Assembly (NCBI GenBank): GCA_029782025.1 | Contig: JAKOVR010000213.1 | Coordinates: forward strand, 1 to 64,000 | Direction: 5' to 3' | Origin: Actinomycetes bacterium | GTDB taxonomy: Bacteria > Actinomycetota > Acidimicrobiia > Acidimicrobiales > Acidimicrobilacustridaceae | Length of the DNA: 64,000 bases | In this document: positions 32,483-40,857 of the stretch, in pieces | How the letters are laid out: every line of letters starts with the position of its first letter | How positions within the stretch are numbered: position 1 is the stretch's first letter | Made by a program: the position numbers and the translations under genes | Notes under the pieces: model-generated | Databases searched by the model: none | The model's input: the letters and a program-made list of their open reading frames with translations, nothing else | What the model was told of the DNA's origin: nothing

Positions 32483-32490
32483 GGGACCGG

Positions 32491-34641
32491 TCAGGCCGGG
32501 GTGAGCAGGCCGAGGACCTCTCGGGCCGCAGCCACGATGTTGGTGCCGGGCCCGTAGATGCCGCGCACCCCGGCGGCCCGGAGGGCGTCGTAGTCCTGTG
32601 GGGGGACGACGCCGCCGACGATCACCATGACGTCGTCGCCGCCGGCCTGGGCCAGCTCGGCGATGAGCTCGGGGACGAGGGTCTTGTGGCCGGCGGCCTG
32701 GCTGGAGACCCCGACGACGTGGACGTCGTTCTCGACGGCGTCGCGCGCCGCCTCGGCCGGGGTCTGGAACAGGGGACCGACGTCGATGTCGAACCCGAGG
32801 TCGGCGAACGCGGTGGCGATCACGTGGGCGCCCCGGTCGTGGCCGTCCTGGCCGAGCTTGGCGACCAGCATCCGGGGCCGCCGGCCCTCGCGCTCGGCGA
32901 AGGCCTCGATCTCGGCCCGGAGCGTCTCGAACTCCTCGTCGCCGGCGTAGGCCGCCCCGTAGACCCCGGCGATGGTCTGGATCTCGGCCTTGTGTCGGCC
33001 GAACACGTCCTCCATGGCATCGGAGATCTCGCCGAGGGTGGCGCGGGCGCGGGCGGCCTCCACGGCCAGGCCGAGCAGGTTGGCCGTCCCGCCGGCCCCG
33101 GCGCGGAGGGCGTCGAGGGCGGCCCGGCAGGCGTCCTCGTCCCGGTTGGCCCGCACCTTCTCGAGCTTGGCGATCTGCTCCTCGCGGACCTTGGTGTTGT
33201 CGATGTCGAGGACGTCGACCATCTCGGGGTCCTCGAGCCGGTACTTGTTGACCCCGACGACGACCTCGTCGCCGCGGTCGACCCGGGCCTGGCGCCGCGC
33301 CGCCGCCTCCTCGATCCGGAGCTTCGGCATCCCCGAGGCCACGGCCTTGGTCATCCCGCCGAGCGCCTCGACCTCCTCGATGATGGCCCAGGCGCGGTCG
33401 GCGAGGGCCTGGGTGAGCGACTCGACGTAGTAGCTCCCGCCGAGCGGATCGACCACGTGGGTGATGCCGCTCTCCTCGGCCAGGATGAGCTGGGTGTTGC
33501 GGCTGATGCGGGCCGAGAAGTCGGTGGGCAGGCCGAGGGCCTCGTCGAAGCTGTTGGTGTGGAGGCTCTGGGTGCCGCCGAGCACGGCGGCGAGGGCCTC
33601 GAGGGCGGTGCGGACGACGTTGTTGTAGGGGTCCTGCTCGGTGAGGCTCACGCCGCTGGTCTGGCAGTGCGTGCGCAACATGAGGCTGGAGGACTTCTTG
33701 GGGTCGAACTGCGACATGACGCGGTGCCACAGCAGACGGGCGGCCCGCAGCTTGGCGACCTCCATGAAGAAGTTCATGCCGATGGCGAAGAAGAAGCTGA
33801 GGCGGCCGGCGAACTCGTCGACGTCGAGGCCCTTGGCCAGGGCGGCCCGCACGTACTCCAGCCCGTCGGCGATGGTGAAGGCCAGCTCCAGCTCGGCCGT
33901 GGCCCCGGCCTCCTGCATGTGGTAGCCCGAGATGGAGATCGAGTTGAACTTCGGCATCTCCCTGGCCGTGTACTCGATGATGTCGGCCACGATCCGCATG
34001 CTCGGCTCGGGCGGGTAGATGTAGGTGTTGCGGACCATGAACTCCTTGAGGATGTCGTTCTGGATGGTCCCGCTGAGCTGGGCCCGGTCGACCCCCTGCT
34101 CCTCGCCGGCCACGATGAACATGGCGAGGATCGGGATGACCGCGCCGTTCATCGTCATCGACACGCTCATCTTGTCGAGCGGGATGCCGTCGAAGAGGAT
34201 CTTCATGTCCTCGACCGAGTCGATGGCCACACCGGCCTTGCCCACGTCGCCGGTGACCCGGGGGTGGTCGGAGTCGTAGCCGCGGTGGGTGGCGAGGTCG
34301 AAGGCCACCGACAGGCCCATCTGACCCGCGGCCAGGTTGCGCCGGTAGAAGGCGTTGCTCTCCTCGGCGGTGGAGAACCCGGCGTACTGGCGGATGGTCC
34401 AGGGCCGGTTGGCGTACATCGTGGCCCGCACGCCGCGGGTGAACGGGGCGAGGCCGGGGGTGGTGTCGGTGCCCTCGAGGCCGGCGGTGTCGGCGGCGGT
34501 GTAGAGGGGCTTGACGTCGATGCCCTCGGGGGTGTGCCACACGAGGGTGTCGGGGTCGGCGCCCTTGAGCTCCTTGCCGGCGGTGTCGCGCCAGGCCTCG
34601 AGATCGGCGGGGGCGGTGGGGGTGTCGTCGCTCGCGCTCAC
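32491..34641 (-). CDS. methylmalonyl-CoA mutase, large (catalytic) subunit
   Basis: A 716-residue adenosylcobalamin enzyme converting (R)-methylmalonyl-CoA to succinyl-CoA. The N-terminal TIM barrel carries the substrate-binding [20 protein letters not shown]. The C-terminal domain binds cobalamin through DGHDRG (base-off/His-on) and ends with [19 protein letters not shown]. No small-subunit gene is nearby, so it may act as a homodimer or pair with a distant partner. Its GTG start lies 7 bases after a TACCCT hexamer. With the carboxylase and MeaB it fits propionyl-CoA use. Confidence 0.97.
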   Translation of the reverse strand: MSASDDTPTAPADLEAWRDTAGKELKGADPDTLVWHTPEGIDVKPLYTAADTAGLEGTDTTPGLAPFTRGVRATMYANRPWTIRQYAGFSTAEESNAFYRRNLAAGQMGLSVAFDLATHRGYDSDHPRVTGDVGKAGVAIDSVEDMKILFDGIPLDKMSVSMTMNGAVIPILAMFIVAGEEQGVDRAQLSGTIQNDILKEFMVRNTYIYPPEPSMRIVADIIEYTAREMPKFNSISISGYHMQEAGATAELELAFTIADGLEYVRAALAKGLDVDEFAGRLSFFFAIGMNFFMEVAKLRAARLLWHRVMSQFDPKKSSSLMLRTHCQTSGVSLTEQDPYNNVVRTALEALAAVLGGTQSLHTNSFDEALGLPTDFSARISRNTQLILAEESGITHVVDPLGGSYYVESLTQALADRAWAIIEEVEALGGMTKAVASGMPKLRIEEAAARRQARVDRGDEVVVGVNKYRLEDPEMVDVLDIDNTKVREEQIAKLEKVRANRDEDACRAALDALRAGAGGTANLLGLAVEAARARATLGEISDAMEDVFGRHKAEIQTIAGVYGAAYAGDEEFETLRAEIEAFAEREGRRPRMLVAKLGQDGHDRGAHVIATAFADLGFDIDVGPLFQTPAEAARDAVENDVHVVGVSSQAAGHKTLVPELIAELAQAGGDDVMVIVGGVVPPQDYDALRAAGVRGIYGPGTNIVAAAREVLGLLTPA

Positions 34642-34648
34642 ACCGGCA

Positions 34649-34654
34649 AGGGTA
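34649..34654 (-). promoter_or_regulatory. -10-like element TACCCT, leaderless mutase gene
   Basis: On the minus strand TACCCT lies 7 bases before GTG 34641, with no Shine-Dalgarno sequence. Confidence 0.5.
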
Positions 34655-34684
34655 CGGGGCCGCGCCCGACGACCTGAAATGGAG

Positions 34685-35728
34685 TCAGGAACCCAAGGAT
34701 TCGATGACCTGGCGGTGGGCGACGTGGCCGAGGAGGCGGCACAGGTCGAGGGCCTGGGCGCGGCGGCGGGCGAACTCGCGGTCGTCGACCCGGAGCTGGC
34801 ACACGCGGAGCTGGCAGATCAAGAGCTCGACCAGCGTCGGCATGAGGTCGAGCTCGTTGGCCAGCACCCACGCCTCACCGATCGCCCGCTCGGCCGCGTC
34901 GGGATCGCCGGCGGCGATGTACCAGTCGGCCTCCGACTTCAGGCTGTAGGCCATCGCGTAGCGGCGGTGGGCGACGAGGCGGCGGCCCGCCTCGAGGTAC
35001 TCGCGCGCCCGCTCGAGGTCGCCGGTGGCGGCGAGGCACCGCGACAGGATGCCGAAGGACACGCCGAGGTCGGTCATGGTGCCGGGCTTGCCCGGGTCGG
35101 CCAAGCGCTGCTGTTGGGCGACGGCCGGCTCGGCGAACCGGCGGGCCTCGTCGTAGCGGCCGGCGTCGAGGAAGAACCCGGCCCGGTACACCCCGTCGTG
35201 CCACCACAGGCCGGGCTCGGTCGGCGGGTCGGCCAGCACCGACTGCTCGAGCTCGCTGCCCGCTCGGGCGAAGTCGGCGGTCGTGCGCCACAGAATCGCC
35301 GCCCGGAGGCGGTGGGCGGCGGCGCGGCGCGACGGGGAGCCGATGCGCTGCAGCTCGTCGAGCACCGGATGGACACGGCTGTACCGGCCGGTCTTCGACT
35401 CGTCGAGGGCGAGCACAAAGAGGAGGTAGTCGGTGTGGATGGGCGTGCGATCGGCGTACCCGGCGTCGACGATGCTGCGCAGCCAGTCGGCGCCCGGCCC
35501 GGGCTCGTCGAGCCGGGTGTGGGCCACGCCGATCCGGGCTCGGAGGTCGGCCGACTGCCGGAGCAGCTGCACCCGGCCCGGCCCGTCCTCCCACGCCAGG
35601 TGGCCCTCGACCTCGGCCAGGACGACGGGTCCGTGGCGGACCACCACGTCCCACTCCTCGCGCCCGTACGCGGCCCGCACCCCGTCGTAGGACGGACCCG
35701 CCGGTTCCTGCTTCGAGCGCCACGCCAC
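34685..35728 (-). CDS. helical-repeat (TPR-like) protein of unknown function
   Basis: A 347-residue, all-helical soluble protein whose helix pairs have the alternating small/large pattern of tetratricopeptide repeats: [59 protein letters not shown]. Similar repeats occur in the C-terminal parts of large actinobacterial regulators, but no DNA-binding or ATPase domain is attached here. The frame is open far upstream; GTG 35728 was chosen because TACCAT lies 6 bases before it. It reads toward the mutase gene, with its stop 43 bases away. It probably mediates protein contacts; partner unknown. Confidence 0.65.
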   Translation of the reverse strand: MAWRSKQEPAGPSYDGVRAAYGREEWDVVVRHGPVVLAEVEGHLAWEDGPGRVQLLRQSADLRARIGVAHTRLDEPGPGADWLRSIVDAGYADRTPIHTDYLLFVLALDESKTGRYSRVHPVLDELQRIGSPSRRAAAHRLRAAILWRTTADFARAGSELEQSVLADPPTEPGLWWHDGVYRAGFFLDAGRYDEARRFAEPAVAQQQRLADPGKPGTMTDLGVSFGILSRCLAATGDLERAREYLEAGRRLVAHRRYAMAYSLKSEADWYIAAGDPDAAERAIGEAWVLANELDLMPTLVELLICQLRVCQLRVDDREFARRRAQALDLCRLLGHVAHRQVIESLGS

Positions 35729-35770
35729 CTCCGGATGGTACCGGCCCGCCCGGCGAGGGATGCTGGAGCG

Positions 35771-36454
35771 GTGCCCGACGGCTACCGCTTCGAGGACGTG
35801 CGCTACGAACCCGACGGGGTGCCCGTCCTGCGCGGGATCACCGTGACGCTCCCGGCCGAGGGGATCACCGTGCTGGCCGGGCCGTCGGGGTCGGGCAAGT
35901 CCACGATCCTGAGGATGTGCAACCGCTTGGAGGTGCCCACCGGTGGCGCCGTCCGCCTCGACGGGATCGACCTCGCCGCCCTCGACCCGCTGGAGCTGCG
36001 TCGGCGGGCCGGCATGGTCTTCCAGCAGCCGGTGCGCTTCGGGGGCACCGCCGCCGACAACCTGCGGGTGGCCGATCCCGCTGCCACCGACGGCGAGCTG
36101 GAGGCGGTGCTGCGCCGGGTGCACCTCGACCCGGCCGTGCTCGGCCGCGCCGCCGCCGACCTCTCGGGCGGCGAGGCCCAGCGCATGTGCATCGCCCGCA
36201 CCCTGCTCACCCGGCCCGACATCCTGCTCATGGACGAGGCCACCTCCGCCCTCGACGTCGACAGCCGGGCCGCCATCGAGCACCTCGTCCGTGAGCTGGC
36301 CGACGACGGCACCGCCGTGGTGTGGGTGACCCACGACCTCGACCAGGCCGCCCGGATGGCCGCCCGCACCGTGGTGGTCGTCGACGGCATGGTCGTGGCC
36401 GACGACGATGCCCACCGGTTCCTGGAGGAACGGTCGTTCCATGACCACGACTGA
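35771..36454 (+). CDS. ABC transporter ATPase (FetA/YbbL-like)
   Basis: A 227-residue ATPase: Walker A GPSGSGKST, Q-loop VFQQPVRF, signature LSGGEAQRMCIARTLL and Walker B DILLMDEATSALD. The pairing with a UPF0014 membrane protein is the FetAB arrangement, implicated in iron export or stress resistance in Escherichia coli. The GTG start lies 6 bases after GATGCT. It overlaps the next gene by 14 bases. Confidence 0.88.
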   Translation: MPDGYRFEDVRYEPDGVPVLRGITVTLPAEGITVLAGPSGSGKSTILRMCNRLEVPTGGAVRLDGIDLAALDPLELRRRAGMVFQQPVRFGGTAADNLRVADPAATDGELEAVLRRVHLDPAVLGRAAADLSGGEAQRMCIARTLLTRPDILLMDEATSALDVDSRAAIEHLVRELADDGTAVVWVTHDLDQAARMAARTVVVVDGMVVADDDAHRFLEERSFHDHD

Positions 36455-37223
36455 CATCGGCTGGACGGGGTTGGCGGCGTCGACGCTGCTGCTGGCGGTG
36501 GCCATCGGCGTGTCGGTGGTCCGCGGGCTGGACCTGCACGCCGACATCGTGGGCTCCGGGGCCCGGGCCGCGGCCCAGCTCCTGGTGGTGGGCGCCGCCC
36601 TCGGGCTGGTGGTCGATCCGGGCCGGCCGGTGGCCCTGGCGCTGGTGTGGGTGGCGGCCATGATCGGGTTCGCCAGCGTCACCGTCCGCCGCCGCGCCCC
36701 GGAGGTGCCGGGCGTGTTCGGGGTGGCCCTCGCCGCCCAGGGCGCCGTCTGCGTCGTCAGCCTCGGCGTGATCTTCGGCCTCGGCATCTTCCCGTTCGAG
36801 GCGCGCGCCGTGGTCCCGCTGGCCGGCATGATGGTCGGCAACTCGATGACGGCGACGGTGGTCGCCGCCCGCCGGGTGGTGGGGGAGCTGCGGGACAAGC
36901 GGCTGGAGGTCGAGGCCCGCCTCGCCCTCGGCCACCCGTGGCCGGCGGCGTCCCGGCCCTACGTGCGGGAGGCGCTGCGCACGGCGATGATCCCCCAGAT
37001 CGAGGCCACCCGGTCGGTGGGCCTGGTCTTCCTGCCCGGCGCCATGACCGGCCTCATCCTGGCCGGGGTCGAGCCGGCCAAGGCCGTGCTGGTGCAGCTG
37101 GCGATCATGTACCTGATCCTCGGGTCGGTGGCCACGAGCGTGACGGTCGTGGGGGTGGGGGTCACCCGCCGGCTGTTCACCGCCGATCACCGCCTGCGCC
37201 GCCTCGACCGTGCCCCCGGGTGA
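36441..37223 (+). CDS. UPF0014 family membrane protein (FetB/YbbM-like permease)
   Basis: A 260-residue permease with about seven membrane helices. The central PLAGMMVGNSMTATVVAARR and the RTAMIPQIEATRSVGLVFLPGAMTG loop are family hallmarks. It forms the membrane half of the transporter with the preceding ATPase. The transported substrate is not established; iron is the best guess from E. coli FetB. Confidence 0.9.
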   Translation: MTTTDIGWTGLAASTLLLAVAIGVSVVRGLDLHADIVGSGARAAAQLLVVGAALGLVVDPGRPVALALVWVAAMIGFASVTVRRRAPEVPGVFGVALAAQGAVCVVSLGVIFGLGIFPFEARAVVPLAGMMVGNSMTATVVAARRVVGELRDKRLEVEARLALGHPWPAASRPYVREALRTAMIPQIEATRSVGLVFLPGAMTGLILAGVEPAKAVLVQLAIMYLILGSVATSVTVVGVGVTRRLFTADHRLRRLDRAPG

Positions 37224-37229
37224 GCGGGG

Positions 37230-37235
37230 TAGCCT
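37230..37235 (+). promoter_or_regulatory. -10-like element TAGCCT, leaderless flavoprotein gene
   Basis: TAGCCT is 7 bases before GTG 37243; no Shine-Dalgarno sequence is seen. It rules in favour of this start over GTG/ATG codons upstream in the permease gene. Confidence 0.45.
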
Positions 37236-37242
37236 CTGGCCC

Positions 37243-38613
37243 GTGACGCCGAAGCGCTTCGTGATCATCGGTGGAGGTCCGGCCGGCAACTCGTGCGCCA
37301 CGACCGCGGCCCGGCTCGGGGCCCACGTCACGCTGGTGGAGAAGGACATCGTCGGCGGCGCCGCCCACCTCTGGGACTGCATCCCCAGCAAGGCCATGAT
37401 CGCCACGGGCGGCCGCCTCACCCAGATCCACGAGGCGCCCGGCATGGGCATCGCCGTCACGCCGGCCGAGCTCGACTTCGAGGCCCTCCGCCGGCGCATC
37501 GTGGAGATCGAGGCCAAGCTCCAGGGGTCCGTGAGCGGCCTGCTCGAGAACCAGGGCGTCACCATCCTCGAAGGGTCGGGACGCCTGACCGGGCCGTCCA
37601 CCGTCACCGTCGAGCACCCGGACGGCACCACCACCGATCTCGACGCCGAGGTGATCGTGCTCTCCACCGGGAGCCGGCCCCGGGTGCCGGACTGGGCGCC
37701 GGTCGACGGCGTCCGGGTGCTGACCACGCGCCAGGCCTACCCGCCGCCGGAGCTGCCCGAGCACCTGATCGTGGTGGGGGCGGGCGTGACCGGCGTGGAG
37801 TTCGTCCACATGTTCTCCGCCTTCGGCTGCCGCGTCACCTTCATCGTGAGCCGCCAGCAGGTGCTGCCCCAGAAGGACCCAGAGGTGGCCGCCGCGCTGG
37901 AGGACGACTTCCTCGCCCGGGGGGTGCGCCTGTTCAAGGGGGCTCGGGCCCAGTCGGTCACGGTCGACGAGGGCGCCGGCACCGTCACCGTGCAGTGCGA
38001 CGACGGGCGGGCGGCCACGGGCTCCCACGTGATCCTCGCCGTGGGCTCGATCCCCAACAGCGAGACGCTGGGCCTCGATGCCGCCGGCGTCGCCCACCAC
38101 GACGGCTACGTCACCGTCGACCACAACTGCCTCTCGTCCGTGCCGGGGATCTACGCCGCCGGCGACCTGTCGGGGAAGCTGCCGCTGTCGTCGGTGGCGG
38201 CCATGCAAGGCCGCAAGATCGCGGAGCACGCCATGGGGCTCCACGCCGGACCCCACCGCCACCTCGACTACGAGAAGGCGGCCTCGGCCATCTTCACGGT
38301 GCCCGAGATCGCCGACGTCGGCCTGGCCGAGGCCGACGCCTTCGCAGTGGGCCGCAAGATCCGGGTCACCAAGGTGCCCTTCAGCGCCAACGCCAAAGCC
38401 CTGATCGAACACGACCCGCGGGGGTTCGTGAAGATCATCTCCGACCCGGCCACCGGCGTGGTGCTCGGCGGGTCGATCGTGGGCCGCAACGCCGCCGAGC
38501 TGATCTCGGTGATCGCCCTCGCCGTCACCGCGGGGCTGCGGGTGACCGACATCGTCGAGAGCCTGCTCGTGCACCCGGCCCTGGCCGAGGCCCTGGCCGA
38601 CGCGGCCGAGTGA
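37243..38613 (+). CDS. LpdA-like NAD(P)H-quinone reductase (dihydrolipoamide dehydrogenase family lacking one redox Cys)
   Basis: A 456-residue two-dinucleotide-binding flavoprotein: GGGPAGNSCATTAA for FAD, VVGAGVTGVEFVH for NAD(P)H, and YAAGDLSGKLPLSSVAAMQGR near the flavin. In true dihydrolipoamide dehydrogenase the active site reads GGTCLNxGCIPSK. Here it is GGAAHLWDCIPSK, so the first cysteine is replaced and no disulfide can form. The same change occurs in Mycobacterium tuberculosis LpdA (Rv3303c), which reduces quinones. The C-terminal HPALAE retains the His-Glu dyad region. It is therefore unlikely to serve the E2 complex at the start of the window. Its stop overlaps the next start. 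Confidence 0.88.
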   Translation: MTPKRFVIIGGGPAGNSCATTAARLGAHVTLVEKDIVGGAAHLWDCIPSKAMIATGGRLTQIHEAPGMGIAVTPAELDFEALRRRIVEIEAKLQGSVSGLLENQGVTILEGSGRLTGPSTVTVEHPDGTTTDLDAEVIVLSTGSRPRVPDWAPVDGVRVLTTRQAYPPPELPEHLIVVGAGVTGVEFVHMFSAFGCRVTFIVSRQQVLPQKDPEVAAALEDDFLARGVRLFKGARAQSVTVDEGAGTVTVQCDDGRAATGSHVILAVGSIPNSETLGLDAAGVAHHDGYVTVDHNCLSSVPGIYAAGDLSGKLPLSSVAAMQGRKIAEHAMGLHAGPHRHLDYEKAASAIFTVPEIADVGLAEADAFAVGRKIRVTKVPFSANAKALIEHDPRGFVKIISDPATGVVLGGSIVGRNAAELISVIALAVTAGLRVTDIVESLLVHPALAEALADAAE

Positions 38614-39275
38614 TCCCGCCGCCCGACGGCTGGGAGGGCTGGGTCCTGCCCGTGGTCGACGGGGCCGCCCGCGCCGCGGCGTTGGCCCGCGACCTCCCCG
38701 ACATCCTGGCCTCCCGCCCGTGGTTCGCCGTCGACGCCGATCGGGGGTGGGCCGACGTGCCCGCGCCGGCGCTGCTGGTCGTGGTGGCGGACGGCGACCC
38801 CGCCGGTCCGGCGCTGGCCGGCCGCGGCGCGCGCCGCCTCGACCGCGTGCCGGTGCTCGACCCGGGGCTGCACCCCGGCGGCACGCTGCCCCCGCGCTAT
38901 CCGGCGCTGCTCGTGGCGGCCACCGGCATCGCCGCCGGGGTGCTGGGCGCGGTCCCGACCTCCGCCTTCGCCGCCCGGCCGGCCGAGCGCTCGCCGCTGC
39001 GGGTCTCCGACCCCGAGGTGGCCGACGCCGTGCGGGCGTTGGTGCGGGTGGCCGTCGACGAGGCCGGGGCGTCGGCCCTGCTGACGCTGACGGCGGACTG
39101 GCTCGAGCGGGTGGCGGCCGGCGGGCCGGGCGGGCCGGCCGGAGCGGTGCCGGATCCCGACGACGCCGCGGCCGCCCGGGCCGTGCACGCGCTGGTGTCG
39201 CTGTGCTGCGGCCCCGACGGATCGGCCGGTGCGCTCCGGGCCGAGGCGGCGGCGCTGCGGTCGATGCGGCGGTGA
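38610..39275 (+). CDS. hypothetical Ala-rich protein
   Basis: A 221-residue, Ala/Pro/Gly-rich soluble protein with no recognised motif. The N-terminus PPPDGWEGWVLPVVDGAARAAALARDLP, LLVVVADGD and a helical C-terminal half are the only visible features. GTG 38610 overlaps the flavoprotein stop (GTGA), so expression is tied to it. It converges on the metallo-beta-lactamase gene of the RiPP region. Confidence 0.55.
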   Translation: MIPPPDGWEGWVLPVVDGAARAAALARDLPDILASRPWFAVDADRGWADVPAPALLVVVADGDPAGPALAGRGARRLDRVPVLDPGLHPGGTLPPRYPALLVAATGIAAGVLGAVPTSAFAARPAERSPLRVSDPEVADAVRALVRVAVDEAGASALLTLTADWLERVAAGGPGGPAGAVPDPDDAAAARAVHALVSLCCGPDGSAGALRAEAAALRSMRR

Positions 39276-39309
39276 GCACCGGACCGGGGGCCGGGCCGGA
39301 CGGTGCTCA
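39273..39309. terminator. hairpin with both convergent stop codons
   Basis: TGAGCACCG (39273-39281) pairs with CGGTGCTCA (39301-39309). The first TGA ends the hypothetical gene, and the complement of the last TCA ends the minus-strand metallo-hydrolase gene. The GC-rich loop can fold further. Confidence 0.55.
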
Positions 39310-40857
39310 GACCGGCACCGGTGGCCAGGGGAACCGGTGGCCGGGCACGGTCCGCACCTCGCCCCCGGGGAGCAGCACGTCGCCGGGGCGGAGCAGCACC
39401 ACCGCCGATGGTGCCCCGACCTCGGCCGCCCGCCGCACCACCCGCTCCGGGAACGGATCGAAGCCGTCGCGCTCGGCGGGCTGGTCATCGAGGCGGGGCC
39501 CGAGGCCCAGCTCCCAGTACCAGGGGGCGCCGCCGTCGGCGTAGGGGACGAGCACCGGGGCCCCGAAGGCGTCGGCGGTGGCGAGGGCCCCGTCGGCGTC
39601 GTGCATGAGCGCCATCCTCGTGGCCCAGCGGTCCGGCGGCACGAAGAGGACGTAGCGGGCGACCGAGCTCCCCAGGAGCTCCACGGGCGTGGTGACCCAC
39701 CCCCGGTAGCCGGCGAACACGACGTCGACTGGCCCGAGGTCGGCGGCGGCCCGCCGGCCCACCTCGACCATCGAGCCGCGGTCGTCGGCCCCGGCGTCGG
39801 CCACGAACGCGGCCCGCTGGTGGGGCGTCGCCACCAGGTAGGTGTTGCCGGCGTTGGTGACCTCCGGGTGGAGCCGGGGCCCGTCGGTGGGTTGCTCGCC
39901 GTAGAAGGGCAGCACCTGCACCGTCACGTCGCCGAACCGCAGGGACCTGCCCCAGGGCGACGGCCGGACGTCGGTGAACCCGAGCTGGCGGAGACGCTGG
40001 TCGAAGTCCATGGCCAGGATGGTCTCGCTCCCGACGGCGGGGACCACGACCGGGGTGGCGGGGTCGAAGCGAAGGAGGCTGCCCGGGTCGACGTGGTCGG
40101 GATGGCTGTGGGTGATCAGGATGGCGTCGACCGGGCCGAGGTCGGTGCGCACCAGGGGCTGGAAGTCCTCGGGGTAGCGGGCCCGGCGGGGCACCAGGAA
40201 GGGGTCGAGGACCACGCCCCCGGTGTCGCCTCGGACCACGGCGGCGTTGTGGCCCACGAAGGTGATGCCGGGCGCGGTGACGTCGGGATGGGGAGGCGCC
40301 GGCGGCTCGGCCTGGAGCATGCCCTCCCGGTCGAGGGCGTCGAGCAGGGCCTGCAGCTCGGGGGAGGGCGGGGCCGCCGGCGGGCCGGTGCCGGCGGTCG
40401 ACGCGCCCGGCGCAGGGACGCCGCCGGGTGCGTGCAGGTCGGCGACGAGCCGGTGGACCGGCGCCCAGAGCGGCGGCGGGAGGGCCACGTCGACCGCCGG
40501 GCCGCCGTCGCGCTCGAAGGTGAGGTGGGAGGGTGCCGTGCCGTCCGGGTCGGGTCGCAGCACGTCGGGTCGCACCTGCCAGCCGGGCGGCGGACCGCCG
40601 GGGGTGGCCGCGGTGCCGGCGACCTCGGCCAGGGCGGCGAAGGGCGCGTCGGCCACGGCGGCGGCCATGGCCGCCAGCACCTCGGTTCCGTCGGGCGCGT
40701 GGCCGGCCTCCACCAGGGCCATCACCGGGGCGAAGGCGGCCCGGACCGAATCGTCGATGCGCCGGCCGATCGGCCCGCCCGCCGGTGTGGTGTCGCGGTG
40801 GTCGACGGACAGCCCGACGTCGGGCCGGAGCCAACGCCGGTCGGGTCCGACGCTCAT
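39307..40857 (-). CDS. metallo-beta-lactamase-fold protein with N-terminal extension (RiPP cluster)
   Basis: A 516-residue protein. Residues about 210-420 are a metallo-beta-lactamase fold: GHNAAVVRGDTGGVVLDPF, then HSHPDHVD with the HXHXDH metal motif. Downstream are LVATPHQRAAFVADAG and a later GYRGWVTTP segment. It resembles UlaG-like hydrolases rather than beta-lactamases. The first 200 residues are Pro/Ala-rich with no recognised domain and could bind the peptide substrate. Start ATG overlaps the radical SAM stop (ATGA), so the two are translationally coupled and likely sequential in one pathway. The reaction is unknown. Confidence 0.75.
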   Translation of the reverse strand: MSVGPDRRWLRPDVGLSVDHRDTTPAGGPIGRRIDDSVRAAFAPVMALVEAGHAPDGTEVLAAMAAAVADAPFAALAEVAGTAATPGGPPPGWQVRPDVLRPDPDGTAPSHLTFERDGGPAVDVALPPPLWAPVHRLVADLHAPGGVPAPGASTAGTGPPAAPPSPELQALLDALDREGMLQAEPPAPPHPDVTAPGITFVGHNAAVVRGDTGGVVLDPFLVPRRARYPEDFQPLVRTDLGPVDAILITHSHPDHVDPGSLLRFDPATPVVVPAVGSETILAMDFDQRLRQLGFTDVRPSPWGRSLRFGDVTVQVLPFYGEQPTDGPRLHPEVTNAGNTYLVATPHQRAAFVADAGADDRGSMVEVGRRAAADLGPVDVVFAGYRGWVTTPVELLGSSVARYVLFVPPDRWATRMALMHDADGALATADAFGAPVLVPYADGGAPWYWELGLGPRLDDQPAERDGFDPFPERVVRRAAEVGAPSAVVLLRPGDVLLPGGEVRTVPGHRFPWPPVPV

